Assembly (NCBI RefSeq): GCF_002087235.1
Contig: NZ_MUIO01000052.1
Location: forward strand, 1 to 48,688
Direction of reading: 5' to 3'
DNA length: 48,688 nucleotides
Source of the DNA: Pseudomonas floridensis
GTDB taxonomy: Bacteria > Pseudomonadota > Gammaproteobacteria > Pseudomonadales > Pseudomonadaceae
Shown here piece after piece: positions 28,980 through 36,973 of this stretch (the first letter of the stretch is position 1; every line of letters starts with the position of its first letter). Under the pieces are notes generated by a model. That model had not been told where the DNA came from. It saw only the letters and a list, made by a program, of their open reading frames with translations, and ran no database searches. The position numbers and the translations under genes were made by a program.

Positions 28980-29309
28980 TTAGATAGGGCGGCTGCCGTA
29001 TTTATTGTCGGGCTTCTTGGGCGGATCGGCGACCACGTTGGCCTCCACTTCCTGCACCTTGCCGCCACGCGCCAGGAATTCTTCCATGGCACGCGCCAGA
29101 GCATCGCGCTCCTTGTTCTTGGCTTCTACGCTGGGCAGTTCATCGACCGAGACTGCCGCCTTGGCCTTGCCTTTGGCAGGTGTCGCCGAAACCTCGGCAT
29201 CATCTACCTCGGTAACGTCGTCTTCGGGCGCAGCGGCAAGTTCCTCACCGTCGTCCTCGCCTTCCAGGTCCTCTACCAGATCGTCGTTGTCGTTGTCGTC
29301 GTCGCTCAT
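28980..29309 (-). CDS. sutA: SutA, RNA-polymerase-binding regulator
   Basis: The 109-residue protein has a long acidic, disordered N-terminus (MSDDDNDNDDLVEDLEGEDDGEE), a short helix ERDALARAMEEFLARGGKVQE and the conserved tail VVADPPKKPDNKYGSRPI. This is the SutA layout of P. aeruginosa, where SutA binds RNA polymerase and raises transcription of ribosomal and housekeeping genes in slow-growing cells. It is a single gene. Confidence 0.9.
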   Translation of the reverse strand: MSDDDNDNDDLVEDLEGEDDGEELAAAPEDDVTEVDDAEVSATPAKGKAKAAVSVDELPSVEAKNKERDALARAMEEFLARGGKVQEVEANVVADPPKKPDNKYGSRPI

Positions 29310-29408
29310 GTTCTACCTCATGACTTGCGAAAGCAGATTAGTTATAGCCCAACAGCCCCAAGAGTCTAAGGCTGTCGGAAAAAATTCAATAACCACTGAC
29401 CCCAGCGG

Positions 29409-29834
29409 TTATATCCATTCACCCTGAAGAGTGGCCAGGACGTTACGAGAACCACCAGCATCTCGATGTTCGCCCAGGTAAACACCTTGCCAGGTGCCCA
29501 GCGCCAGTCGCCCCGCCGTGACCGGCAACAGCAACTGGCAGCCCAGCAGACTGGCCTTGAAGTGCGCAGGCAAGTCATCAGGCCCTTCGTCGTTATGCTC
29601 ATAACCGTCCACACCCTGAGGCACGAGCCGGTTGAAGAAACGCTCGAAGTCACGACGCACCGCCGGATCGGCATTCTCGTTGACGGTCAACGAAGCCGAG
29701 GTATGTTGCAACCATAAATGCAGCAGACCGACTCGACAATCCCGCAGCTCGGGCAAGCCTGCCAGTATCTCGTCGGTGACCAGATGAAACCCGCGAGGCC
29801 TGGCCCGCAGGGTAATTCTGGATTGATGCCACAT
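29409..29834 (-). CDS. yjbQ: YjbQ-family (UPF0047) protein
   Basis: The 141-residue protein contains [31 protein letters not shown] and [35 protein letters not shown], the UPF0047/YjbQ signature with conserved His and Glu residues. Family members have weak thiamine-phosphate synthase activity, and their physiological role is unclear. I chose the ATG at 29834 (MWHQSRITL), which matches relatives. Confidence 0.88.
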   Translation of the reverse strand: MWHQSRITLRARPRGFHLVTDEILAGLPELRDCRVGLLHLWLQHTSASLTVNENADPAVRRDFERFFNRLVPQGVDGYEHNDEGPDDLPAHFKASLLGCQLLLPVTAGRLALGTWQGVYLGEHRDAGGSRNVLATLQGEWI

Positions 29835-30033
29835 ACCGTTCTCCGCACCTTCGGCGCGCATTCTAACTCGACTGAGAAAAAAGCAAAGCGCGCAATAAAC
29901 CGGCTTCCCTGCAAGTGAACGAAGACAATCGTGACAACGTTACAAGCGCTGCGTCACGGTGCCGAAATCATTGACGCGGGCACATCAGTGACAGCAGAAA
30001 TTCGCGGTTTATCCGCAAACGCCAGACAAAAAA

Positions 30034-30060
30034 AATGCCCGGAAACCGGGCATTCTTTTT
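30034..30060. terminator. Rho-independent terminator after amtB
   Basis: AATGCCCGG / CCGGGCATT form a 9-bp stem around an AAA loop, with an A run on one side and CTTTTTT on the other. It lies just past the amtB stop on the minus strand and is a classical intrinsic terminator. Confidence 0.9.
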
Positions 30061-30075
30061 TAGCGCAGCGGCTTG

Positions 30076-31413
30076 TTACAAGTTGTAGCCACGCTCGTTG
30101 TGTTGTGCAAGGTCCAGACCGACAGACTCTTCCTCTTCGGTGACACGCAGGCCCATGACCGCGTCCAGCACCTTGAGGATGATGAAGGTCACGATCGCGG
30201 TGTAGACCACGGTGAACGCAACACCTTTGAACTGAATCCAGACCTGAGCGCCGATGTCAGTCACGGTGCCGAAGCCGCCCAGTGCAGGGGCTGCGAACAC
30301 ACCGGTCAGGATCGCGCCGACGATACCGCCGATACCGTGAACACCGAAAGCGTCCAGGGAGTCGTCGTAGCCCATCTTGCGCTTCAGGCTGGTGGCGCAG
30401 AAGAAGCAGATCACGCCTGCCGCCAGACCAATGATCAGTGCGCCCATCGGGCCGACTGTACCGGCAGCCGGTGTCACCGCCACCAGACCTGCAACCACAC
30501 CCGAAGCGATACCCAGAGCACTTGGCTTACCGTGAGTCATCCACTCGGCGAACATCCAGCCCAGTGCAGCGGCAGCGGTTGCGATCTGAGTCACCAGCAT
30601 CGCCATACCGGCAGTGCCGTTGGCCGCAGCAGCGGAACCTGCGTTGAAGCCGAACCAGCCTACCCACAGCATCGCGGCGCCAATCAGGGTGTAACCGAGA
30701 TTGTGCGGAGCCATCGGGGTGGTCGGGAAGCCCTTACGCTTGCCCAGCACCAGACACGCCACCAGACCGGCGACACCGGCGTTGATGTGCACGACAGTGC
30801 CGCCTGCGAAGTCCAGAACGCCCCAGTCCCACATCAGGCCACCAACGCCGCCCCAGACCATGTGGGCGATTGGCGCGTAGACCAGGGTGAACCAGATACC
30901 CATGAAGATCAGCATCGCGGAGAACTTCATGCGTTCTGCGAAAGCACCGACGATCAGGGCAGGTGTGATGATTGCAAAGGTCATCTGGAAGGTGACGAAC
31001 ACCGCCTCAGGGAACAATGCCGCAGCACCGGTAATGCTCGATGGCGTAATGCCCGCCAGGAACGCTTTACCCATGCCGCCGAAGAAGGAATTGAAGTTGA
31101 CGACGCCAGCTTCCATACCGGTAGTGTCAAACGCAATGCTGTAGCCGTAAACGACCCACAGAATGCTGATCAGGCCGGTGATGGCGAAACACTGCATCAT
31201 CACGGACAGGATATTTTTCGAGCGAACCATGCCGCCGTAGAACAGCGCAAGGCCCGGAATGGTCATGAACAGGACCAGTGCGGTCGCCGTTAGCATCCAT
31301 GCGGTGTCACCGGAATTCAGCACGGGCTCGGCCACTGGATCAGCCGCCAGGGCCAGACCAGGTACTGCAAGGGACAACAGGGCTCCTAGCCCTGCGAATT
31401 GACGCAGAGTCAT
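30076..31413 (-). CDS. amtB: AmtB ammonium transporter
   Basis: The 445-residue protein has a signal peptide (MTLRQFAGLGALLSLAVPGLALA) and eleven transmembrane helices. It carries family motifs such as DFAGGTVVHINAGVAGLVA (pore His), and FGVHGIGGIVGAILTGVFA (second pore His). AmtB imports ammonium and is blocked by unmodified GlnK. It lies 34 bases downstream of glnK in the conserved glnK-amtB operon; the start at 31413 gives the signal peptide. Confidence 0.97.
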   Translation of the reverse strand: MTLRQFAGLGALLSLAVPGLALAADPVAEPVLNSGDTAWMLTATALVLFMTIPGLALFYGGMVRSKNILSVMMQCFAITGLISILWVVYGYSIAFDTTGMEAGVVNFNSFFGGMGKAFLAGITPSSITGAAALFPEAVFVTFQMTFAIITPALIVGAFAERMKFSAMLIFMGIWFTLVYAPIAHMVWGGVGGLMWDWGVLDFAGGTVVHINAGVAGLVACLVLGKRKGFPTTPMAPHNLGYTLIGAAMLWVGWFGFNAGSAAAANGTAGMAMLVTQIATAAAALGWMFAEWMTHGKPSALGIASGVVAGLVAVTPAAGTVGPMGALIIGLAAGVICFFCATSLKRKMGYDDSLDAFGVHGIGGIVGAILTGVFAAPALGGFGTVTDIGAQVWIQFKGVAFTVVYTAIVTFIILKVLDAVMGLRVTEEEESVGLDLAQHNERGYNL

Positions 31414-31447
31414 ATTGTTTTCTCCTGGGGCGTTGGGGTTTGGCGGC

Positions 31448-31954
<507 letters not shown>

Positions 31955-31994
31955 TCACAGCGACTGCATCAGTGCATGGGTCACAAGCCACTAA

Positions 31995-32009
31995 GCAGAA
32001 AGCTTGCCA
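31995..32009 (-). promoter_or_regulatory. Sigma-54 promoter of glnK-amtB
   Basis: The minus strand reads TGGCAAGCTTTCTGC, which matches the -24/-12 consensus TGGCACG-N4-TTGC with three mismatches and keeps the GG and GC doublets at the right spacing. The transcript would start near 31983, giving a leader of about 200 bases before glnK. Confidence 0.7.
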
Positions 32010-32084
32010 TCTCATGAATATTCATCAAATACAGGTCCTTGAGCTGCTCAAGGGGTGCCAATCCCCGGTATTGCCAAGCAGAAC

Positions 32085-32099
32085 GCACAGACGTGGTGC
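32085..32099. promoter_or_regulatory. NtrC-type binding site
   Basis: GCAC-N7-GTGC is the NtrC half-site pattern. It lies about 100 bases upstream of the sigma-54 start predicted for glnK, the usual enhancer distance. A 14-base palindrome of GTGCAC type (32096-32109) overlaps it and could add a second site. Confidence 0.6.
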
Positions 32100-32204
32100 A
32101 CGCGTGCACGCCGGATTGCTCCATAAACGTGCACTTGCAACCCTTGGAAATGACTATAGACGCTGCGTGCTACACTGCCGCGCATCTGATTCAGGAAAAC
32201 CATC

Positions 32205-32471
32205 ATGCTCGCGCCCAAAGCTTTCCTCGACGCCCTCAGCGGCCACGCCACCCGCCTCTTCAACGGCGAAACCCCTGTGCCCCGCAGCGAATTCGAGACC
32301 CAATTCAAAGCCCTGCTGCAAAGCGGCTTCGCCAAACTGGATCTGGTCAGCCGCGAAGAGTTCGACAGCCAGATGGCCGTCCTCGCCCGCACCCGTGCCC
32401 GCCTGGAAGCGCTCGAGGCCAAGATGGCCGAGCTGGAAGAGAAGATGGGGCCGACGGACAAGGCTGAGTGA
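32205..32471 (+). CDS. ubiK: UbiK (YqiC-type) ubiquinone biosynthesis accessory factor
   Basis: The 88-residue protein has an N-terminal amphipathic part and a C-terminal coiled coil (DLVSREEFDSQMAVLARTRARLEALEAKMAELEEKM), the BMFP/UbiK layout. UbiK supports aerobic ubiquinone synthesis with UbiJ at the membrane. It is the last recognisable core gene in the window and is divergent from glnK, as in other Pseudomonas. Confidence 0.9.
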   Translation: MLAPKAFLDALSGHATRLFNGETPVPRSEFETQFKALLQSGFAKLDLVSREEFDSQMAVLARTRARLEALEAKMAELEEKMGPTDKAE

Positions 32472-32901
32472 GTGCTCTCTGCTGAGATCCCGATCCAATC
32501 GCGCGAACGCGGGATCGCACGGACGTTCTTCCTGCACTGTGAGTCCGGACGGAATAAACGATCCGTAAGACCTGCCAACCGATCGCGGGGCCCCGAGAGA
32601 TCTGTGGTCCGGCCAGCGTCCGACATGCAGCACACTGGTTACAACCTCACCGTTGAAAGACCCTTCGACCGTGAGCGAACAACGTGATTGAAGCCTCATG
32701 ATAATTGCGCGGAAAACAAGGCACTTCGATGACCCTGAAACATTTTCGTGCGGCAGGTTAATGTGCGAAGCCGGGTTGAGTCTTTTGATTTCGACGCTAT
32801 AAAAGAATACATCCAAGTGATCCGCACACGCGGCGAAAGCCCTCTGACTTTACCCCTCTAACGTCCTTCTATATCATCACAGCTTTAGTGGAGCGAGTCG
32901 C
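32472..32901. other. Left junction of the accessory region
   Basis: This 430-base stretch between ubiK and the XRE gene has no convincing gene. An imperfect inverted repeat (GATCCCG at 32486-32492 and CGGGATC at 32510-32516) could be the ubiK terminator. The right half is clearly richer in A+T than the core genes to the left, marking a composition change at the island edge. Confidence 0.5.
32776..32803 (+). promoter_or_regulatory. Candidate sigma-70 promoter of XRE regulator gene
   Basis: TTGAGT, 16 bases, then TATAAA fits a sigma-70 promoter about 100 bases before the XRE start codon. The call rests on consensus matching alone. Confidence 0.4.
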
Positions 32902-33459
32902 ATGCAACAAAAAGACCGACTGAAAAAAACATGCACCGATATTGGCAACAAAATCAAAAGCCTGCGCAATATAAGAGGGCTTTCGCTCGGTGAACTATCC
33001 AAGTTGTCCGGCGTATCAAAAGCGGCACTTTCACAGTTGGAATCTGGAAATTCCAACCCCAGAATCGACACGCTTGATTCGGTTGCCATTGCGCTTCGCC
33101 TGCCATTGGGCGATCTTCTATTAAGTCAGGATAATATATATCCCTGCCTTGAACGCTTCACGCAGAAAACCGGAACATTTTCTCAGGACATGCTGTTTCG
33201 AATCGGCCTGGGCAACATATCCGAGATCTGGAACCTGCGCATGGATCCGTCCGTCACTATTAAAAGTCCCGCGCACAACAAAGGCACCAAAGAACATATA
33301 TTTGTTCATGAAGGTGTGTTGACGCTGGACATTTCTGGCGTCAAAGAGCGATTGAACGAGGGTGATTTCTATGCGTTTTCGGGCGACGTCGATCACACCT
33401 ACGAAAGCGGCGAATCGTCCGTCAGCGCTACCGTTGTCATGTCTTACGCCGCCAGTTAA
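32902..33459 (+). CDS. XRE-family regulator with cupin sensor domain
   Basis: The 185-residue protein has an N-terminal HTH_3 domain (residues 14-70: GNKIKSLRNIRGLSLGELSKLSGVSKAALSQLESGNSNPRIDTL) and a C-terminal cupin (about 110-182, with EHIFVHEGVLTLDISG and EGDFYAFSGDVDHTYE). Proteins of this type sense small molecules, often amino acid derivatives, in the cupin barrel. Its 3' end overlaps the stop of the convergent thioesterase gene by four bases, so it is well placed to control the halogenase operon. Base composition is lower in G+C than the core genes. Confidence 0.85.
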   Translation: MQQKDRLKKTCTDIGNKIKSLRNIRGLSLGELSKLSGVSKAALSQLESGNSNPRIDTLDSVAIALRLPLGDLLLSQDNIYPCLERFTQKTGTFSQDMLFRIGLGNISEIWNLRMDPSVTIKSPAHNKGTKEHIFVHEGVLTLDISGVKERLNEGDFYAFSGDVDHTYESGESSVSATVVMSYAAS

Positions 33460-34190
33460 GTACCTTGTATGCCTGCCGCATGTCCGTGTTCATGAAACTC
33501 GATCAGCTCATTGAAAACGCGCCTTGAGTGAGACTCAAGGACGAAATGTCCTCCCGATACACTCAGCAGCGTTGTCGTGGCATCGCTGAGCTGTGGCCAC
33601 TCCGTCATATTCGATGTCAGCAACGGATCGTCCCGCCCGTAAACGACCAGCATCGAGACGTTGCTTATTGCAGGCAAGTCGAACGGTATCTGGTCTGCGA
33701 TCAGCAGATCCTCGGCGAGTTTCTTGAATAGCTGAGCGCTTAGCCAGTTATCCGCCATTATACTTTCCGGGACGCCCCCCATCTGCACACAGAAATCCCT
33801 TAAAAAGCCGGGGTGTCGCTCTTCAGGAAGGCCTCGCAGATAATAACGACGCTTGTGGATCGGCTCGTTCGCCAGCAGGACAAGCGAAACCACTCGTTGC
33901 GCATCAGCCTCCCGCAGACGATGTGCAGCCAATAAACCCAGGTACGCGCCAAAGCTGTAGCCGATTATTACAATGGGGCCCACATCCGGAATACGGCTCA
34001 TCAGATCGGCTAACACATCTTCAAGCGCGGTCAAAGAAGGCTCACTGCGCCTGCGTCCACGGCCAGGTAATTCATAGCTGATCACATCGAACCGCTCTTG
34101 AAGCATCCCTGAAAACTCGCGTAACTCCGCAGCACTGCCTCCGGCATGAGGAATCAGTACAGCGCTAATTCGGTCGTTTTTGTAACACAT
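33456..34190 (-). CDS. Type II thioesterase (alpha/beta hydrolase)
   Basis: The 244-residue protein is of the GrsT/RedJ type II thioesterase class: IPHAGGSAAELREF near the start, ELPGRGRRRSEP, nucleophile motif GYSFG (Ser79), acidic residue in VYGRDDPLL and His in VSGGHFVLESH. Such enzymes hydrolyse acyl or aminoacyl thioesters from carrier proteins. Here it probably releases the chlorinated amino acid from the stand-alone carrier protein, because no condensation or TE domain is fused to the adenylation gene. I chose the ATG at 34190, preceded by GAGG; the ATG at 34217 lacks one. It overlaps the transporter gene by 26 bases. Confidence 0.85.
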   Translation of the reverse strand: MCYKNDRISAVLIPHAGGSAAELREFSGMLQERFDVISYELPGRGRRRSEPSLTALEDVLADLMSRIPDVGPIVIIGYSFGAYLGLLAAHRLREADAQRVVSLVLLANEPIHKRRYYLRGLPEERHPGFLRDFCVQMGGVPESIMADNWLSAQLFKKLAEDLLIADQIPFDLPAISNVSMLVVYGRDDPLLTSNMTEWPQLSDATTTLLSVSGGHFVLESHSRRVFNELIEFHEHGHAAGIQGT

Positions 34191-35100
34191 CCCTGTTTTC
34201 CTCTGCCCATCGGCCAAGCAACGCGGCCGACACGATCATCACACCGCCCAGCATCTGCACGATATTGAAGCTGTCCTTCACGATCAGGACGGCGAAGAGT
34301 GCGGCAAAAAACGGCTCAAGAGACAAAATCAATCCGACCCGCGTGGAGCTTGAGACCTTGGCTGCATACAACTGCATGATAAAAGCGAACGCGGTGGCGA
34401 AGATGCTCAGAAACAGTATGTAAATCCATATCTCAGCAGTGAGTGCTTCAAACTGCGATGCCTCGAAATTACCGAAAACCAAGACGTTGAGGGCCCCCAG
34501 TAACGCGACGACAACGAGTTCGATCAGTGTGATATTGGTCAGGGAGAACTTCTCACCAGGGCTTTTCCTTCCGAACATGTAAATCTGGTAGCCACGCACC
34601 AGTGCCGCCAGAAGTATCAATGCATCGCCTGAGTTGGCCCCCGAGAAGCCAGCTTTCCCAAAACATAACAGCGCACAGCCCAAGATCGAGATGCCGCCTG
34701 CGATGAACACCGCTTTATGCTGTTTACGCCCGCCAAGCACACGCTCGAAAAAGGGTACCAGTACCACCGAGACGACGATGAGAAACCCTGCGTTCGAGGC
34801 AGTGGTGTATTTAACACCCAAGGTCTCAAACGTCAGAATAACGTACAGTAAGACACCGAAGAACACCCCGCTGACAAGCTCTCCTCTCTGTATGTTAAAA
34901 ATGGATTTTCGAGCACCAAGCGCCATGAAAGGAACGGCCAACGCAAACCTGAGCATGAGAAACAAGGGCACGCCCACGCCGGCATGAACGATCATCTGCA
35001 TCAACGAGTAGCTGGCACCCCAGGCAATCGCCACGACGAGCAACCCAAGGTCAATCAGATAAATCGTTGACCTGGGAAGTCTTGCGCTGACTTCAGTCAT
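34165..35100 (-). CDS. EamA/DMT-family transporter
   Basis: The 311-residue membrane protein has ten predicted helices in two EamA repeats (VAIAWGASYSLMQMIV in the first; SIFATAFAFIMQLYAAKVSSSTRVGLILSLEPFFAALFAVLI in the second). DMT transporters commonly export amino acids and metabolites. Position inside a six-gene operon after the halogenase suggests that it exports the operon product. The start at 35100 is preceded by GGGAG and lies 13 bases past the AlaX stop. Confidence 0.88.
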   Translation of the reverse strand: MTEVSARLPRSTIYLIDLGLLVVAIAWGASYSLMQMIVHAGVGVPLFLMLRFALAVPFMALGARKSIFNIQRGELVSGVFFGVLLYVILTFETLGVKYTTASNAGFLIVVSVVLVPFFERVLGGRKQHKAVFIAGGISILGCALLCFGKAGFSGANSGDALILLAALVRGYQIYMFGRKSPGEKFSLTNITLIELVVVALLGALNVLVFGNFEASQFEALTAEIWIYILFLSIFATAFAFIMQLYAAKVSSSTRVGLILSLEPFFAALFAVLIVKDSFNIVQMLGGVMIVSAALLGRWAEENRDVLQKRPN

Positions 35101-35113
35101 GACACAGCTCCCG

Positions 35114-35770
35114 TTATTGATGGCTGACTTCATAGCTGACCCTCAACACCCCTTTTTTCAACTTCAGGGCTTTGATCTGAAACCCGACCAGCCTGTCGGT
35201 CGCATCAATATGGGTGCCTGCACATTGCATCGCTTCGAAACCTTCTATCTGGCAATAACGCATGCCCTCTGCATCCCAGGTCTTTACCGGTTTCGAGGAT
35301 GAGATCAGCTCATTGATTCGCAGCTCCGCTTTTTGCTTCAGCTCTTCGTCGGCCGGCAGCGCACCGCGTCCGGCCAGAAATTCCACCCTCGACTCGCCCG
35401 GGAAGTGGTGCCCCGACTTTGCAACCCATCCCATTTCACCTAAAACCCAGTTGAGGATGTGCCCGCCACTGTGCAGGGCGGCATGGCGCTTCCTGAGTTC
35501 TGCGTCGACGGAACACTCCACCTTTTCGCCGACCGTGAAAACGTGATCAGTGTCCACATGGAGCACCACCTGTCCGTCCTGATAGCGTGACCCTGAAATC
35601 GCACGGTCGTTTATCCAGCCGCAATCAGAAGGCTGACCGCCGCCCTGCGGATGGAAAATATTGTCCTCCAGCGCAATCCACTGCCCTCTATCATCAGTGC
35701 CGACACCGCAGACAGGCGTTGATACTTGAAAATGATAGGTATCATTCAGATAGGTTTGGTGCTGCTCCAT
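35114..35770 (-). CDS. AlaX-type trans-editing aminoacyl-tRNA hydrolase
   Basis: The 218-residue protein has the tRNA SAD/AlaX fold: the loop FHPQGGGQPSDCGWI (residues 39-53), the zinc motif HxxxH (His96, His100) and CxxxH (Cys183, His187 in CAGTHID). AlaX proteins deacylate mischarged tRNA, usually Ser- or Gly-tRNA(Ala). A cell with its own alanyl-tRNA synthetase editing domain does not need this locus for ordinary editing, and it is embedded between halogenase and transporter genes with gaps of 13-14 bases. I infer that it clears tRNA mischarged with the chlorinated amino acid. Confidence 0.85.
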   Translation of the reverse strand: MEQHQTYLNDTYHFQVSTPVCGVGTDDRGQWIALEDNIFHPQGGGQPSDCGWINDRAISGSRYQDGQVVLHVDTDHVFTVGEKVECSVDAELRKRHAALHSGGHILNWVLGEMGWVAKSGHHFPGESRVEFLAGRGALPADEELKQKAELRINELISSSKPVKTWDAEGMRYCQIEGFEAMQCAGTHIDATDRLVGFQIKALKLKKGVLRVSYEVSHQ

Positions 35771-35784
35771 GATGGCGCTCCCGG

Positions 35785-36726
35785 TTAGATAATCAACTTG
35801 TTGAATGGCTTGTCGCGCAAGGTTTTCTCAGCGATAGCATTCTTGGGATTCAGGCTCTGCCCAGCGACCACCACGCTGCCAAATTTTTCCAGCGACGTTT
35901 CACCGCCGTATTCATGAACGGTCTCGGTGTCCGGGTAGATATCGACGAAGCTGGGGGCATAGCGAGTCGCGAATCCCATCCTGGCGTCTTTCCTGGAGGT
36001 GTTGGGGTACGAGGCGTGCATCAACGTCGACCAGAAGATTACGCACTGCCCTGCCTTCATCACCAAGGGCACCGCCATGCTTTCGTCCGGCTTCCAGTCC
36101 GGATCGACCTGAAGTTCTCGATAGTCATAGCCAAAGAACCCGCGCTTCTTGCCTTCCTTTTCCAGCGTATTGACGCTCTCGCCGTCGTACTCCATACGCT
36201 TGGTTTCGTCATAGTTCATCTTTAGATGCGTGCCCGGCATGATTTCCAGGCAGCCGTTTTCAATCGTCGAATCGGTGAAGGCCGTCCAGACGGTCAACGT
36301 GCCTTTACCAAATGCAGACTCGGTTTCGCCTGGCCACAATATCTGCGGTTTACCACTGGCGTTGGCAAACGTATCGGCCTGGTGCCAATCAGTACCTTCA
36401 TCGCCTGGGTACTTGGGAAAAAACTCCGTGCGCCAGCAAATCACGTCGGGCCCCAGAATATCGGTAACCGGCGAAACAATTTTAAGATGGGTGACGTGCT
36501 CGGCCAGCTTGTCGATATCCAGGTGCCGATCATAGTTGGATATATTGGTCCCGCTGCCAAACGAGTCCGCCGGATACGCGGCACGGCTACGGTCAGGCAG
36601 TGCACGCCTCACTTCATTCCAGAGGGCATGCATGTCTTCAGGCGTATAAATAGTCAGCGGCCCGATGAAACCGTTCTTTTCAAACGAGGCAATTTGCGCC
36701 GGGGTCAGGAAATAACTTTTATCCAT
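35785..36726 (-). CDS. SyrB2-type Fe(II)/2-oxoglutarate halogenase
   Basis: The 313-residue enzyme closely follows SyrB2: residues 10-22 ([13 protein letters not shown]), [49 protein letters not shown] and [11 protein letters not shown]. The iron site has His115 and His237, with Ala117 in place of the carboxylate (H-x-A), leaving a coordination place for chloride; this is the diagnostic difference from hydroxylases. SyrB2 chlorinates the methyl group of threonine while it is tethered to the carrier protein SyrB1. Here adenylation and carrier proteins are encoded by the two genes just upstream, so the substrate is probably carrier-bound threonine. Confidence 0.93.
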   Translation of the reverse strand: MDKSYFLTPAQIASFEKNGFIGPLTIYTPEDMHALWNEVRRALPDRSRAAYPADSFGSGTNISNYDRHLDIDKLAEHVTHLKIVSPVTDILGPDVICWRTEFFPKYPGDEGTDWHQADTFANASGKPQILWPGETESAFGKGTLTVWTAFTDSTIENGCLEIMPGTHLKMNYDETKRMEYDGESVNTLEKEGKKRGFFGYDYRELQVDPDWKPDESMAVPLVMKAGQCVIFWSTLMHASYPNTSRKDARMGFATRYAPSFVDIYPDTETVHEYGGETSLEKFGSVVVAGQSLNPKNAIAEKTLRDKPFNKLII

Positions 36727-36739
36727 GTCAATGCTCCTG

Positions 36740-36973
36740 TCAATGATTCAACGAGTGGCCAAGGGCGTCCGTGATGCTTTTATTGAATAATTTTTCAATT
36801 GAAACTTCGATGTTGTATTTTTTGCGAAGGCGTTTGTTGAGCGCCAGCGCAATCATTGAGTTGCCTCCCACATCGAGAAAATTTTCGTGTTGAGCAACCG
36901 GGCTTTCAACGGCTTCTGCAACCCAGCCCACGTAATCTGCCGTGATCTCGGCTTTTATAGTTTCGTCCAACAT
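36740..36973 (-). CDS. Stand-alone peptidyl carrier protein
   Basis: The 77-residue protein is a PP-binding domain: [19 protein letters not shown] carries the phosphopantetheine Ser39 in the GGNS motif, followed by [16 protein letters not shown]. It should hold the amino acid loaded by the adenylation enzyme while the halogenase acts. Its ATG immediately follows the TGA of the adenylation gene, consistent with a split version of the SyrB1 A-T didomain. It needs a phosphopantetheinyl transferase encoded elsewhere. Confidence 0.93.
   Translation of the reverse strand: MLDETIKAEITADYVGWVAEAVESPVAQHENFLDVGGNSMIALALNKRLRKKYNIEVSIEKLFNKSITDALGHSLNH

Noticed and set aside
30073..31293. A 406-codon plus-strand frame across amtB
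   Set aside because: It is the complement of amtB, His/Gln/Arg-rich, with no recognisable domain.
32097..32134. GTGCAC repeats as a quorum-sensing lux box
   Set aside because: The spacing and sequence fit NtrC-type half-sites better, and no luxR/luxI gene is near.
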